Positions 54,162-63,200 of a stretch of 64,000 nt of DNA are shown here, piece after piece; position 1 is the first letter of the stretch; the number at the start of each line of letters is the position of its first letter. Under the pieces are notes generated by a model that saw only the letters and a program-made list of their open reading frames with translations, was not told the DNA's origin and ran no database searches. The stretch comes from Albibacillus kandeliae (GTDB lineage: Bacteria > Pseudomonadota > Alphaproteobacteria > Rhodobacterales > Rhodobacteraceae): assembly GCF_003116585.1 (NCBI RefSeq), contig NZ_QEHM01000003.1, forward strand, positions 110,916-174,915. Direction: 5' to 3'. A program made the translations under genes and the position numbers.

Positions 54162-54998
54162 TCAGAGCAGGCCGGCGGCCAGCCATTCGTCCAACTGGCG
54201 GCGGCTGATCTCGAAATGCATGCTGTCCTCGCGCCGGAACCCCGCGCCCCAGACCCAGCCCTCGGCGTGGAAGAAGTCGGCGAGGATGGTCAGGCCCAGC
54301 TGCGTCTTGCCATCGGTGAAGTTGTCGAGCTGCCCGTCGATGTTGAGATCCACCGCCAGCCCGTAGCTGTGGGTCGAGAGCCGGTCCACCGTACCCCGGA
54401 TGCGGCGGACGCAGAGCGAGCCGGAGGTGTTGATGCGGGCGTAGAGGTCGGGGTCGGCGCGCTCGACATTGGCAAAGACTCGGCGCAGCGACTCGACCGC
54501 CGGTTCCAGCATGTTCACCATGATCGGGCCGACCTGGGTCAGCACCAGCTTGGATTTCAGCGCCTCGTTGGTCATCGGCTCGCAGGTATCGGTCAGCACC
54601 TCGCGGGGGCGCCCCAGCTTCGCTTCGAGGTAGTCGGGGCCGGCCACCTCCAGCCCGCGGTTCACCTCGGTCCGCCCGGCGATCAGCACGACCTGCGCAT
54701 AGGCATTCAGGATGCTGTTCGGGCCGCTGTTCAGCACCGCGTCCTCGTCGTTGGGGTCTACCTGAAACCCGCCGCCCGCACCGCCCGAAGGCAGGCGGGC
54801 GACCTCTGTCTCCAGCGATGACAGGCGTTCCTGCAGGTCCTCGACCTGCTGGCGCAGAACCTCGATCTCGATACGGGCCCCAGAATCGACTGCCGACCCC
54901 TGAAAGTCCTCTTCTGCCAGGAAATAGCTGAGCAGCACCCAGATCACGGGTGCCAGAACCAGCGCGACGGCGATGATGATGGCCGGTACAAATCGCAT
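54162..54998 (-). CDS. M15-family D,D-carboxypeptidase-like membrane protein
   Basis: A 278-residue protein with one N-terminal membrane anchor (FVPAIIIAVALVLAPVIWVLLSYFL), a coiled coil at about residues 42-68 (IEIEVLRQQVEDLQERLSSLETEV), then a peptidase domain of the VanY/DacY type. Zinc-ligand candidates are STHSYGLAVDLN (His, Asp) and DSMHFEIS (His), with VWGAGF before the latter. It should trim peptidoglycan stem peptides in the periplasm. ATG 54998 is chosen; convergent with the caspase-like gene. Confidence 0.85.
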   Translation of the reverse strand: MRFVPAIIIAVALVLAPVIWVLLSYFLAEEDFQGSAVDSGARIEIEVLRQQVEDLQERLSSLETEVARLPSGGAGGGFQVDPNDEDAVLNSGPNSILNAYAQVVLIAGRTEVNRGLEVAGPDYLEAKLGRPREVLTDTCEPMTNEALKSKLVLTQVGPIMVNMLEPAVESLRRVFANVERADPDLYARINTSGSLCVRRIRGTVDRLSTHSYGLAVDLNIDGQLDNFTDGKTQLGLTILADFFHAEGWVWGAGFRREDSMHFEISRRQLDEWLAAGLL

Positions 54999-55128
54999 TC
55001 TCTGCCCTTTCTCTCCCCCAGCCCCCGGATTGTTTCGCGTTCCGGTCGCCCCGGACCCCGGTGAGTGGCCCAAACGGCTCAGCTCGAAATTTTGGGGTTT
55101 GTGACGCAGTTCACTGAATCAAATTCCG

Positions 55129-55155
55129 TTGTGACGTATACACTGAGGGTATAGA
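55129..55155 (+). promoter_or_regulatory. Possible sigma-70 promoter of the OmpA-like gene
   Basis: TTGTGA (55129-55134) and TATAGA (55150-55155) are separated by 15 bases, shorter than optimal, and lie 41 bases before the ATG at 55197. No other good candidate is seen in the gap. Confidence 0.3.
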
Positions 55156-55196
55156 CTTGATACGTAACCCAAATGGATAAAAGGGGAAAGCGAACC

Positions 55197-55775
55197 ATGG
55201 TCCGTTTTACCAGGCTCATCGCCAATTCTCTGACCGTCGCTCTTGTGGTTGCCCTGCCCGCCGGTGCAATGTCCCAGACTGCCGATCAGATGACCGCCGA
55301 ACAGATTACCGAGGCGTTCAAGAAGCAGAAGACCCGCGGGCTGGTCATCGTTCCGTCGTCGCAGCAGGCCAGTTCCGACACAGCCGCCGCGACCACCGTG
55401 GCACCGACCACCCCGGCCGCTTACAACGCCGTCGACCAGGCCGACCAAGTCAACGTGCAGATCAAATTCGATTTCGACAGCGCCACGCTGCGCGACGACC
55501 AGAAGGAAAAGCTGGCGACGCTCTGCCAGGTGATGCAGGACGTCGACGTCTCGGTGTTCCAGATCATCGGCCACACCGACAGCTCGGGCAGCGCCGAGTA
55601 CAACCAGCGCCTGTCGCTGCTGCGCGCCGAAGAGGTCAAGCGTCACATGGTCAGCGACTGCGGCATCGATGCCAACCGGCTGGAAGCCGTCGGCCTTGGT
55701 GAATCCGCGCCCTTCGACGCAACCGACCCGCGGGCAGATGTGAACCGCCGCGTCGAATTCCAGGCCCTGGGCTAA
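55197..55775 (+). CDS. OmpA-family peptidoglycan-associated protein
   Basis: A 192-residue exported protein. A signal peptide (about residues 1-28, VALVVALPAGAMSQ) is followed by a short linker and a C-terminal OmpA domain with IKFDFDSATLRDDQKEKLATL, IIGHTDSSGSAEYNQRLSLLRAEEVKRHM and a terminal NRRVEFQALG, the peptidoglycan-binding Asp/Arg pattern. ATG 55197 is preferred to 55173, which lacks a ribosome site. It lies 43 bases upstream of the kinase gene. It may anchor an envelope complex tied to the secretion locus. Confidence 0.88.
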   Translation: MVRFTRLIANSLTVALVVALPAGAMSQTADQMTAEQITEAFKKQKTRGLVIVPSSQQASSDTAAATTVAPTTPAAYNAVDQADQVNVQIKFDFDSATLRDDQKEKLATLCQVMQDVDVSVFQIIGHTDSSGSAEYNQRLSLLRAEEVKRHMVSDCGIDANRLEAVGLGESAPFDATDPRADVNRRVEFQALG

Positions 55776-55818
55776 GCTCCGGGCCTGCCCGGGATGAAAC
55801 GACCGCTGGAGCATCCGC

Positions 55819-58014
55819 ATGATTGAATCGCGCCCCGGCGACGCCTTTCAGCCCGGTGAGCTGTTGAACAATACTTACCGGATCGAGGCCTTGCTGGGCC
55901 GCGGCGGCACCTCGGACGTCTACAAGGCCCGGAGCGAGATCTCCGGGCGCCTGATGGCTCTGAAGGTGCTGAAGTCCGAGTTCACCGGCAACGACGACTA
56001 CCTTGTCCTCCTGACCCGCGAAGAGGAAATCCGCGACATCCGCCACGAGGCGGTGGTGCGCTATTCCGAGTGCAGCCGCACGCCCACCGGGCAGGTCTAT
56101 TTGATGATGGACTATGTCGAGGGTCCGGGGCTGGACCAGCGGCTGAAGGAAGGGCCGATGTCGGCCGATGACCTGATGACCGTCTGCCGTCGCGTGGCGG
56201 GCGGGTTGCAGGCGGCGCACAAGCGCAACATCGTCCACCGCGACCTCTCTCCCGACAACATCATCCTGCGCAATGGCGACCCGGCGCAGGCGGTGATCAT
56301 CGACTTCGGCATCGCCAAGGATACCAACCCCGGGGCCGAGACGATCGTCGGCAACGAGTTCGCGGGCAAATACGCCTATGCCGCGCCCGAGCAGCTGAAC
56401 GGCCAGACCGACGCGCGCTCGGACATCTACGCGCTGGGGGCGCTGCTGCTGGCCAACTTCCGGGGCGCGCCGCCCAACATCGGCAAGAACCCGATGGAAG
56501 TGGTCCAGCGCAAGAGCCTGCCGTTGGACACCGAGGGCGTGCCGGAGCCGCTGAAGACGCTGATCGACCGCATGACCGAGCCGAACCCGGACAACCGGCT
56601 GGCCAGCGCGGCCGATGTTCTGGCCTTTCTCGACAATCCCCGGGCCGCCGGGGCGGACGACGACTTCGACGATGACCGTACCGTCATCTCGCTGGCCCCG
56701 CGCAAACCCGAGACCGAGGTGCCTGCACCCCAGTCCTCGGTACCGCCCAAGCCCCAACCGCAGCCTGCGGCGGCGCCGGTGGCGCAGGAGCCCCAGCGCA
56801 AGTCGCGGACGCCGCTGCTTGCCGGGGTCGCGGTGGTGCTGCTGGCGGCAGCCGGTGCCGGCGGCTACTTCTCCGGCGCATTCGACACGGTGCTGGGTCC
56901 GGCCCTGCCGGTCGCCGAGCCCTATACCCTGCTGATCGCCAAGCCCGAGGGCGGCGCGCCGAGCGCGCTCGGCAACGTGCCGAGCGAAGCGATGCAGAAG
57001 CAGTTGGGCGACCTGATCACTGGCCAGTCCGGCGAGGCCGACCTGACGCTCGCCTCGGGCGAGATCGCCGACAGCTGGGCCGATGACGTCATGCAGACGG
57101 TGGACCAGATCGACGAACTGCCGGAATGGCGCCTCTCGATCCGGGGCAACCGCGCGCAGGTCACCGGCTCGACCCCGGATGAGGACCAGCAGAAGCGGAT
57201 CATGGCCGCCATCGGGTCCGACCTGCCCGGCGCGCTGGAAGGCGGCGCCAAGATCGACTTTGTCCCGGTGTTCCTTGCCGCCGCGCAGGTGGACCGGACG
57301 CTGAGCGAATTCGCCGACTGCGGCCCGCTGGCCCAGCCCAAGGCCCCGGCCACCGGTTACGGCCCCGGCGTCCCGGTGACCATCACCGGCAAGGTCGCCG
57401 AGACCGCAACCCGCGTGCGCCTGTTCGATGCCCTGCGCGCCCAGGCCGGGGACCGCGACGTGGTGATCGACGTCGACGTCCTGAACCCCACGCTCTGCCT
57501 GATCGAGAGCCACCTGCCCAACGCCCCGGCGAGCGATATCGACATTTCCTTCATCGTGGGCGACCGCAACGAAGCGAACCCCTCGGGTCGCTTCTTCGTG
57601 GGTGAGAACCCGGTGATCGACGTGGACCTGCCCGCGGATGTCACCGACGGGTTCCTCTCGGTCTCGATCCTCGACGTGTCGGGCAACGTCTTTCACCTGC
57701 TGCCCAACCTGAACCGGCAGGACAACGCGGTGGCCGACCTGCGCGATGGCCGCACAGGGCCGGTAAAGGTCCGCGTCGCCTTTGACCTGAAGGAATCCGC
57801 ACAGAACGGCGGTCTGGCCTTCCGCGTGGACGACTCCACGCTGGGCAAGAGCAAGGTGATCGTGCTGCACTCGTCAAAGCCGCTGTTCGACGGGATGCGC
57901 CCGACGTCGGAGTCCGCCTCGGGCTACGCCGAGGCGCTGCAGAAGTTTGCCCAGAGCAACGATGCGAGTATCCTGTCGCTGGACAGCAAGATACTGGTCA
58001 CCGCGAAACCCTGA
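55819..58014 (+). CDS. Membrane Ser/Thr protein kinase, type VI secretion-associated type
   Basis: A 731-residue Hanks-type kinase. Gly loop LLGRGGTSDVYKA at residues 25-37, ATP Lys in LMALKVLK (49), HRDLSPDN at 140-147, DFG at 162-164. A single membrane helix (about 332-352, LLAGVAVVLLAAAGAGGYF) leads to a periplasmic part with a BON/OmpA-repeat-like region (LSIRGNRAQVTGSTPDEDQQ) and a C-terminal DUF4384-like domain (GFLSVSILDVSGNVFHLLPN). Close to a PP2C phosphatase, tagF and tssM, it fits the PpkA-like activator of type VI secretion. Confidence 0.9.
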   Translation: MIESRPGDAFQPGELLNNTYRIEALLGRGGTSDVYKARSEISGRLMALKVLKSEFTGNDDYLVLLTREEEIRDIRHEAVVRYSECSRTPTGQVYLMMDYVEGPGLDQRLKEGPMSADDLMTVCRRVAGGLQAAHKRNIVHRDLSPDNIILRNGDPAQAVIIDFGIAKDTNPGAETIVGNEFAGKYAYAAPEQLNGQTDARSDIYALGALLLANFRGAPPNIGKNPMEVVQRKSLPLDTEGVPEPLKTLIDRMTEPNPDNRLASAADVLAFLDNPRAAGADDDFDDDRTVISLAPRKPETEVPAPQSSVPPKPQPQPAAAPVAQEPQRKSRTPLLAGVAVVLLAAAGAGGYFSGAFDTVLGPALPVAEPYTLLIAKPEGGAPSALGNVPSEAMQKQLGDLITGQSGEADLTLASGEIADSWADDVMQTVDQIDELPEWRLSIRGNRAQVTGSTPDEDQQKRIMAAIGSDLPGALEGGAKIDFVPVFLAAAQVDRTLSEFADCGPLAQPKAPATGYGPGVPVTITGKVAETATRVRLFDALRAQAGDRDVVIDVDVLNPTLCLIESHLPNAPASDIDISFIVGDRNEANPSGRFFVGENPVIDVDLPADVTDGFLSVSILDVSGNVFHLLPNLNRQDNAVADLRDGRTGPVKVRVAFDLKESAQNGGLAFRVDDSTLGKSKVIVLHSSKPLFDGMRPTSESASGYAEALQKFAQSNDASILSLDSKILVTAKP

Positions 58015-58048
58015 TCCGGCGCGGTGATCCGCGACCGGAAGGGGTGAC

Positions 58049-58849
58049 ATGACAGATATCGGCACGGTTGGTCTGATCGGCGGCTCGGGAATGCTCGGCC
58101 GCGCCATCGCACAGGGCTTGCTCGACTCCGGCGCCCTTGTTGCCAGCGATCTCTGGATTTCCAACCGAAGCGGTCAGGCCCCCGAGATCGGGAACCACGC
58201 GGGGTTCACCGTGACCCGCTACAACGACACGCTGGTCGAGGCCTGCGACACCATCCTCCTCAGTGTACCGCCAGCCCAGGTTCCATCGCTGGGCATTGCC
58301 CGCTCGGACAAGCTCTTCGTCTCCGTGATGGCCGGCGTTCCGTTGGCGACCCTGCATGACATCACCGGCTCGCCCCGCGTCGTCCGTGCGATGAGCAGCC
58401 CGGCTGCGGCCCGGCGCCTTGCCTATTCGCCGTGGATCGCCGCCGACGCGGTCACGGCGGCAGACCGCGAGAGGGTGTCCGCCGTCCTCGGCGCCATCGG
58501 GCTGGAGGACGAGATCGGGAACGAGGACCACATCGCCCACTTCACGGCGATCACCGGGCCGGTTCCGGGCTTCGTCGCCTACTTTGCCCGTTGCGTCACC
58601 GACTATGCCGTCGCCAGCGGGATCGAACCCACCATCGCCGACCGCGCGGTGCGGCAGCTGTTTCTGTCGGGGGGCGTCATGCTTGCAGACGAGGCCGAGA
58701 CACCGGCAGAGCAGGTCACGGCGATGATCGACTATGCCGGCACCACCGCAGCGGGTCTGCTGGCGATGGAGGATTCGCCCCTGTCGGACAACATTGCCCG
58801 GGGACTTGAGGCAGCGGTCGAGAAGACCCGCCGCATGACCGGCGGCTAG
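58049..58849 (+). CDS. Pyrroline-5-carboxylate reductase-like protein
   Basis: A 266-residue P5CR-fold oxidoreductase. N-terminal Rossmann loop TVGLIGGSGMLGRAIAQGLLDSG (residues 6-28), conserved VSVMAGVPLATL near 92-103, and C-terminal dimerisation segment SGGVMLADEAETPAEQVTAMIDYAGTTAAGL. Last-strand sequence ProC usually has a T.PGG motif; here DYAGTT appears, so it may reduce something other than P5C. It lies 34 bases after the kinase gene on the same strand and overlaps the phosphatase stop by four bases. Confidence 0.82.
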   Translation: MTDIGTVGLIGGSGMLGRAIAQGLLDSGALVASDLWISNRSGQAPEIGNHAGFTVTRYNDTLVEACDTILLSVPPAQVPSLGIARSDKLFVSVMAGVPLATLHDITGSPRVVRAMSSPAAARRLAYSPWIAADAVTAADRERVSAVLGAIGLEDEIGNEDHIAHFTAITGPVPGFVAYFARCVTDYAVASGIEPTIADRAVRQLFLSGGVMLADEAETPAEQVTAMIDYAGTTAAGLLAMEDSPLSDNIARGLEAAVEKTRRMTGG

Positions 58850-59568
58850 AGCACGTCGACCACGATCACCGAGATGTTGTCGCCCCCGCCCCCGGTCAGG
58901 GCGATATGGATCAACTCGTCCGACACGGTCTCGATCGGGAACTTCAACAGCGCGGACTTGAGGATGTTGAACGTCGCGTATTTGGTCAGGCCGTCCGAGC
59001 AGATCAGGTAGCGATCGCCCGAGCGCGTCTCGCCCCGCACCTTGTCGAGTTCCAGCTCGTCCCCGACGCCGACCGCGCGGGTGATCGCGTTCGACTGCGG
59101 GTGCTGTTCGGCCTCGTCCCAGGACATCTGGCCCGCCATCACCAGCGCCGCGACCGCCGAATGGTCGGTCGTCAGCATCTCGATCTCGCCGTCGCGCAGC
59201 CGATAGATGCGGCTGTCACCGGCCCAGAGCGCCACGAAGTGACCGTTCGCTATCATCAGGGCGGCCACCGTCGCGCCGATGACGCCGCGCCCGCGATCCT
59301 CGGATTCCTGAAGGATAATGCGGTGCGCCTGCTGGATTGCCTGCCGCAGGGCGTGCATCCGGTCGGTCGGACCCAGATCCGCCGGGATCATCGCCACCGA
59401 GTCCGCGACGAGGCGGCTGGCATAATCGCCCGCGGCGTGCCCTCCCATCCCGTCCGAGACCATCCAGATATCGTGCTGCGGCAGGGCGAGGATCGAGTCC
59501 TCGTTGACCTTGCGCTTGAGACCCACGTGGGTCTTCGCGTTGTAGCGGTAGGAGTTGAGCTCATTCAT
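58846..59568 (-). CDS. PP2C-family Ser/Thr protein phosphatase
   Basis: A 240-residue metal-dependent phosphatase. Motifs are KVNEDSILAL, DIWMVSDGMGGHAAGDYASRL (metal Asp-Gly), LWAGDSRIYRLRDGE, YLICSDGLTKY and the terminal GGGGDNISVIVVDV. Counterpart of PppA, which resets threonine phosphorylation of type VI components. ATG 59568 overlaps the tagF stop (59565) in an ATGA junction, placing it in the tssL-tssM-tagF operon. Opposes the kinase at 55819 by inference. Confidence 0.93.
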   Translation of the reverse strand: MNELNSYRYNAKTHVGLKRKVNEDSILALPQHDIWMVSDGMGGHAAGDYASRLVADSVAMIPADLGPTDRMHALRQAIQQAHRIILQESEDRGRGVIGATVAALMIANGHFVALWAGDSRIYRLRDGEIEMLTTDHSAVAALVMAGQMSWDEAEQHPQSNAITRAVGVGDELELDKVRGETRSGDRYLICSDGLTKYATFNILKSALLKFPIETVSDELIHIALTGGGGDNISVIVVDVL

Positions 59569-60245
59569 ACCGGACGTGCCTCGCTCCAGATCGGGGCATT
59601 GAGCTGAAAGAGGCCTTGCGCCTCCGGTCCCTCGGGTAAGCCATCGCAAATCATCAACCTCGGTACATCGTTAACTACCGCGCTCCAGATACTAGGCGCG
59701 GACTGCGTGCCTGCAAGCAGGCCTGACGCCAGCTCAGGCAGGAACCCGCCCGGGGCGGCCTGCGTCAGAACCAGCGTATTCCCCGCCCGGCGCACGGGCG
59801 CCGCTGCGCGGAATTCGGGGGATGGAATACCGGCAAGACGTTCCTCGATCGCGTCACGGGTCATGCCGTCTTCGAGAGCGTCAAGCGCGAGGTCTTCGAG
59901 GCGGTGAAACAGCTCCGCCTCGTTGAAGTGGTCAAGCTGCGCGGGCCCCGGAGTGGTGACCGCGGTAGCGAGTGTCAGCGGGAACCGGCGCCCGACGCGA
60001 TCGACCGAGGGCATGAGAACGCCCAGCATCTTCTGCTGTCCGCAGAGCCCGGCCGCGAGGCTGAACCGCCAGATTGGCGCGGTCATGTAGTGCTGGTCCC
60101 AATCGGGGCCAAGCACGCCCTGCACCTGCAGCATCGCGCCCTGGATCCACGTGTCCCACGCGGTGACGAAGGCCGCCGGAAGGTTGATCCGGAAGAAGTC
60201 TCCCACCGACGGCATCTTGCCGAATGCGCCGAACCCGCCTGTCAT
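59565..60245 (-). CDS. tagF: Type VI secretion-associated protein TagF
   Basis: A 226-residue cytoplasmic protein whose opening GGFGAFGKMPSVGDFFRINLP is the TagF signature; VLMPSVDRVGRRFPLTL and the acidic DHFNEAELFHRLEDLALDAL follow. TagF post-translationally represses type VI secretion in other bacteria, and in some genomes is fused to PppA; here it is adjacent with a 4-base overlap. The start ATG at 60245 overlaps the tssM stop. Confidence 0.93.
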   Translation of the reverse strand: MTGGFGAFGKMPSVGDFFRINLPAAFVTAWDTWIQGAMLQVQGVLGPDWDQHYMTAPIWRFSLAAGLCGQQKMLGVLMPSVDRVGRRFPLTLATAVTTPGPAQLDHFNEAELFHRLEDLALDALEDGMTRDAIEERLAGIPSPEFRAAAPVRRAGNTLVLTQAAPGGFLPELASGLLAGTQSAPSIWSAVVNDVPRLMICDGLPEGPEAQGLFQLNAPIWSEARPV

Positions 60246-63200
60246 CACATCGACTTCGGACAGGCGAAGTTGGCAAGCGCGGGCAGCGCGAAGGGGTTCA
60301 GGACCGATCCCGACTGCATCTGGAAGATCGCGATGCGCCCGCCCACGTTGAAGATCACCCGCTTGCGGTCGGAGACGTTGGTGCGGCGCACCTCGGCTGC
60401 GTCCAGCAGGCGGAACCAGGCCCAGGGCCCGTCGCGCCGCAGCGTGCTTTCGGTGTTCTTCTTGTCCGGCTCGAACTGGATCTGGGCAAAGCCCACGCCG
60501 CCCGGCCAGTTGACCGCGACCGGCACCGGCTGGCCGCCGCGATGGGCAAAGTCCACCGACTGGCCGTCGATCTGGAGCGAGACCGACTTGGCCTTGGGAT
60601 CCAGCGCCTCTGGGGTCATCTGGAACTGGACCAGCGGCGTCGGGTTGCCGCCAAAGAAGGCATCCCGGATCTCGGCCGCGTTCTGCATCTGCTCCAGCAC
60701 CTGCTGGCTGATGCCTAGGTCGACGTTGTTCACCGTCTTCCACGTCCACGGGCGGGTCCGCGTATCGACATGCTTCAACAGGCTCTCGTTGAAAAAGTTG
60801 TCGATCAGCCCGGCCGGACCGAAGAGCTTGGCAAAGTCGGCCATCGCCACGTCAGCCCCGGCCCGCTTGTTGAACGGATAGCGGTTCTCCAGCGCCTGCT
60901 CGCAGAAGGGCAGGACGTTGGCCTGCCAGCGGGCGTTGATCGAGGCGCGGGTGCTGTCCGAGGTGATCCCGGACGAGCCCGTGGTGATCTGCTTGGCCCA
61001 GCGTTCCAGCGGCCCGTCGACACGCGCGGCGGCCTGCTGGAACTGCAACAGCGCCTGGCCGCTCTCACCTCCCGAGGACACGCCGCTGAAGCTCATCTTG
61101 TTGAGCTCCTGATAGACCTCGGTCAGCAGGCCCATCAGCCCGTCAAGCTGCGAGGGCTGCCCCTCGGGCCGCAGGACCAGCTGGTGCAGCCAGTCGAAAC
61201 GGTCTTCGACGTAGGCCCCCGGCGGCTTCGGTTGCTCGCCGCTCGACGAGGTGACGGTGCTGGTGAGCGCCTCCAGCAGGATCTGGCCCTGGATCGACAG
61301 GTTAGAGCGCGACTCGATGCCCGCGATCGCCTGCCCCGCCTTGCCCAGCTCGCCGGTGTTGACCAGCCCGCGTTCCTCGGTCAGCCGCGTTTCCTTCTCG
61401 ATCTCGGTCAGCAGGTTGACGATGGGCGAGGTCGGACCGGACAGCACGTTGGTCACCTCAACCGCGTGGCTGAGGCTCTCCATCGGGATGATGTCGATAT
61501 CGGCCAGCAGGCCGTCATAGCGCCCGATGAAATCGTTGTAGTAGAGGTCCAGCACGTCGCGGCTCAACGCCAGCAGCGCGCCCTCGGTCTGGATGTCCTC
61601 ACCGCGTTCGCCCAGCACCCATGCCTCGCTGCGGACCCGCTCGGCGACACCCAGTGCCTCGGGCAGGAACACGTCGTTGAAGCCATCGTAGGTGTAGATG
61701 CCCTCGATCCCGTCGTTCAGCTGCTTGCCGGAGTTGCGGACCAGCACCCGGGTGACAGCAGGGCCGCCCTTTTCGGTGATCCGCCATTTCGGCAGGGCCG
61801 TGGCTGCACTGGAATTGATGATGCCGTTGTAGACCCGCTGGGCCAGCGGCAGTTCCGTCAGGATGCCCTGCACCCGCTCGACCAGCGGACCGTTGAGCGC
61901 GACCTCCTCCATCGGCTGGGCCAGCAGCGCGTCGAGATGGTCGGCGAGGTCGTCGCGCAGTTCCTGCCGGACCACGCCGGGATAGGAGATTTCCCAGTCG
62001 ATCTGCATCCATTCCTTGACGAGGTCGGGGTTCATCGGCCCCTGCAGACCCAGCATCAGGTAGATCTTGAGCGCTTCGTACAGCAGCTCAGGGTTCTGCA
62101 TGTTGGCGGTCATCTGCTCTTCCAGCCGCAAGAGCAGCCGGGGCAGGAACCGCTGGTTCAGCGCCGCGCGGTAGGTCTGCGCCGCCTGCGTGCCGATGAC
62201 CTCGCCCTGGTAGAGACCATAGCGCACCCGCAGTTCCGGGTCCGGATCGTTCAGCACCGGGTTGGTCGGCATGTCGCGCAACTCGTTCAGCGCGGCGACC
62301 ACGGGCGGCAGATCGGTATCGCCGACCGGGCTGGGCGGCAGGGTCGTCGCCGCCTGCTGGTAGGCGCCCACGCGCTGTTCGGCCTCGCTGATCAGGTCGG
62401 AGTTGCCAAGGTAGCTGCGCACCCAGAGCGCGCCCATCGCCACGGCGATCAGCACGGTCGCCGCAACGGCGACCCGCTGGGTCCAGCGATACCGGCGTTC
62501 GACCTTGTCGTCGGCCGAGACCAGCCCCGCCTCGTTGAAGATCACGGTTTCGAACAGGCGGGTCAGGAAGTACGAGCGCCCGCTGCCGTGGCCCGACCCG
62601 ATGGCCTGACGGCCGATGCCGAAGGTCTGCGCCATGTTCAGCATCAGGCGGTCGATCGGCGTGCCTTCCTGCGTCCCGGAGGTGAAGTAGACGCCGCGCA
62701 GCATGTGGCGGCTTTCATACCGGTTGTCCTGGAACACCTCGTTCAGGAAATCCCGCGCCACGCCGCGCACCGAGGCCACCTGCGATGGGAAACCCGCCAC
62801 CAGCGCCCGGCGCTGCTGGTCGGTCTCGCGCTGGAGCTTTTCCAGCGACTGCGCGTTGAGCTGCCCCAGCAGCTTGGCGAATTCCTCGTCAAAGGCCGAA
62901 ACCGGCGGCTGTTCGGACTTGGCCTTTTCCAGCGGCAGGGTAAAGCCCCAGACCTGTTCACGGTCTTCCTTGCCGAGATCGTCGAAGAACTCGGTAAAGC
63001 CTGCGATCAGGTCGGCCTTGGTGAACAGCACGTAGACCGGAAAACGGACGCCCAGCTTCTCGCGCAGCTCGTTCAGGCGGCGGCGCACGGCCTGGGCATG
63101 GGCCTTCTGCGTCATCTCGTCCTGCAGGGACAGGTCCGAGAGAGAGATGGCGATCATGGCGCCGTTGATCGGCTGGCGCTTGCGGTACTTCTTCAGCAGC

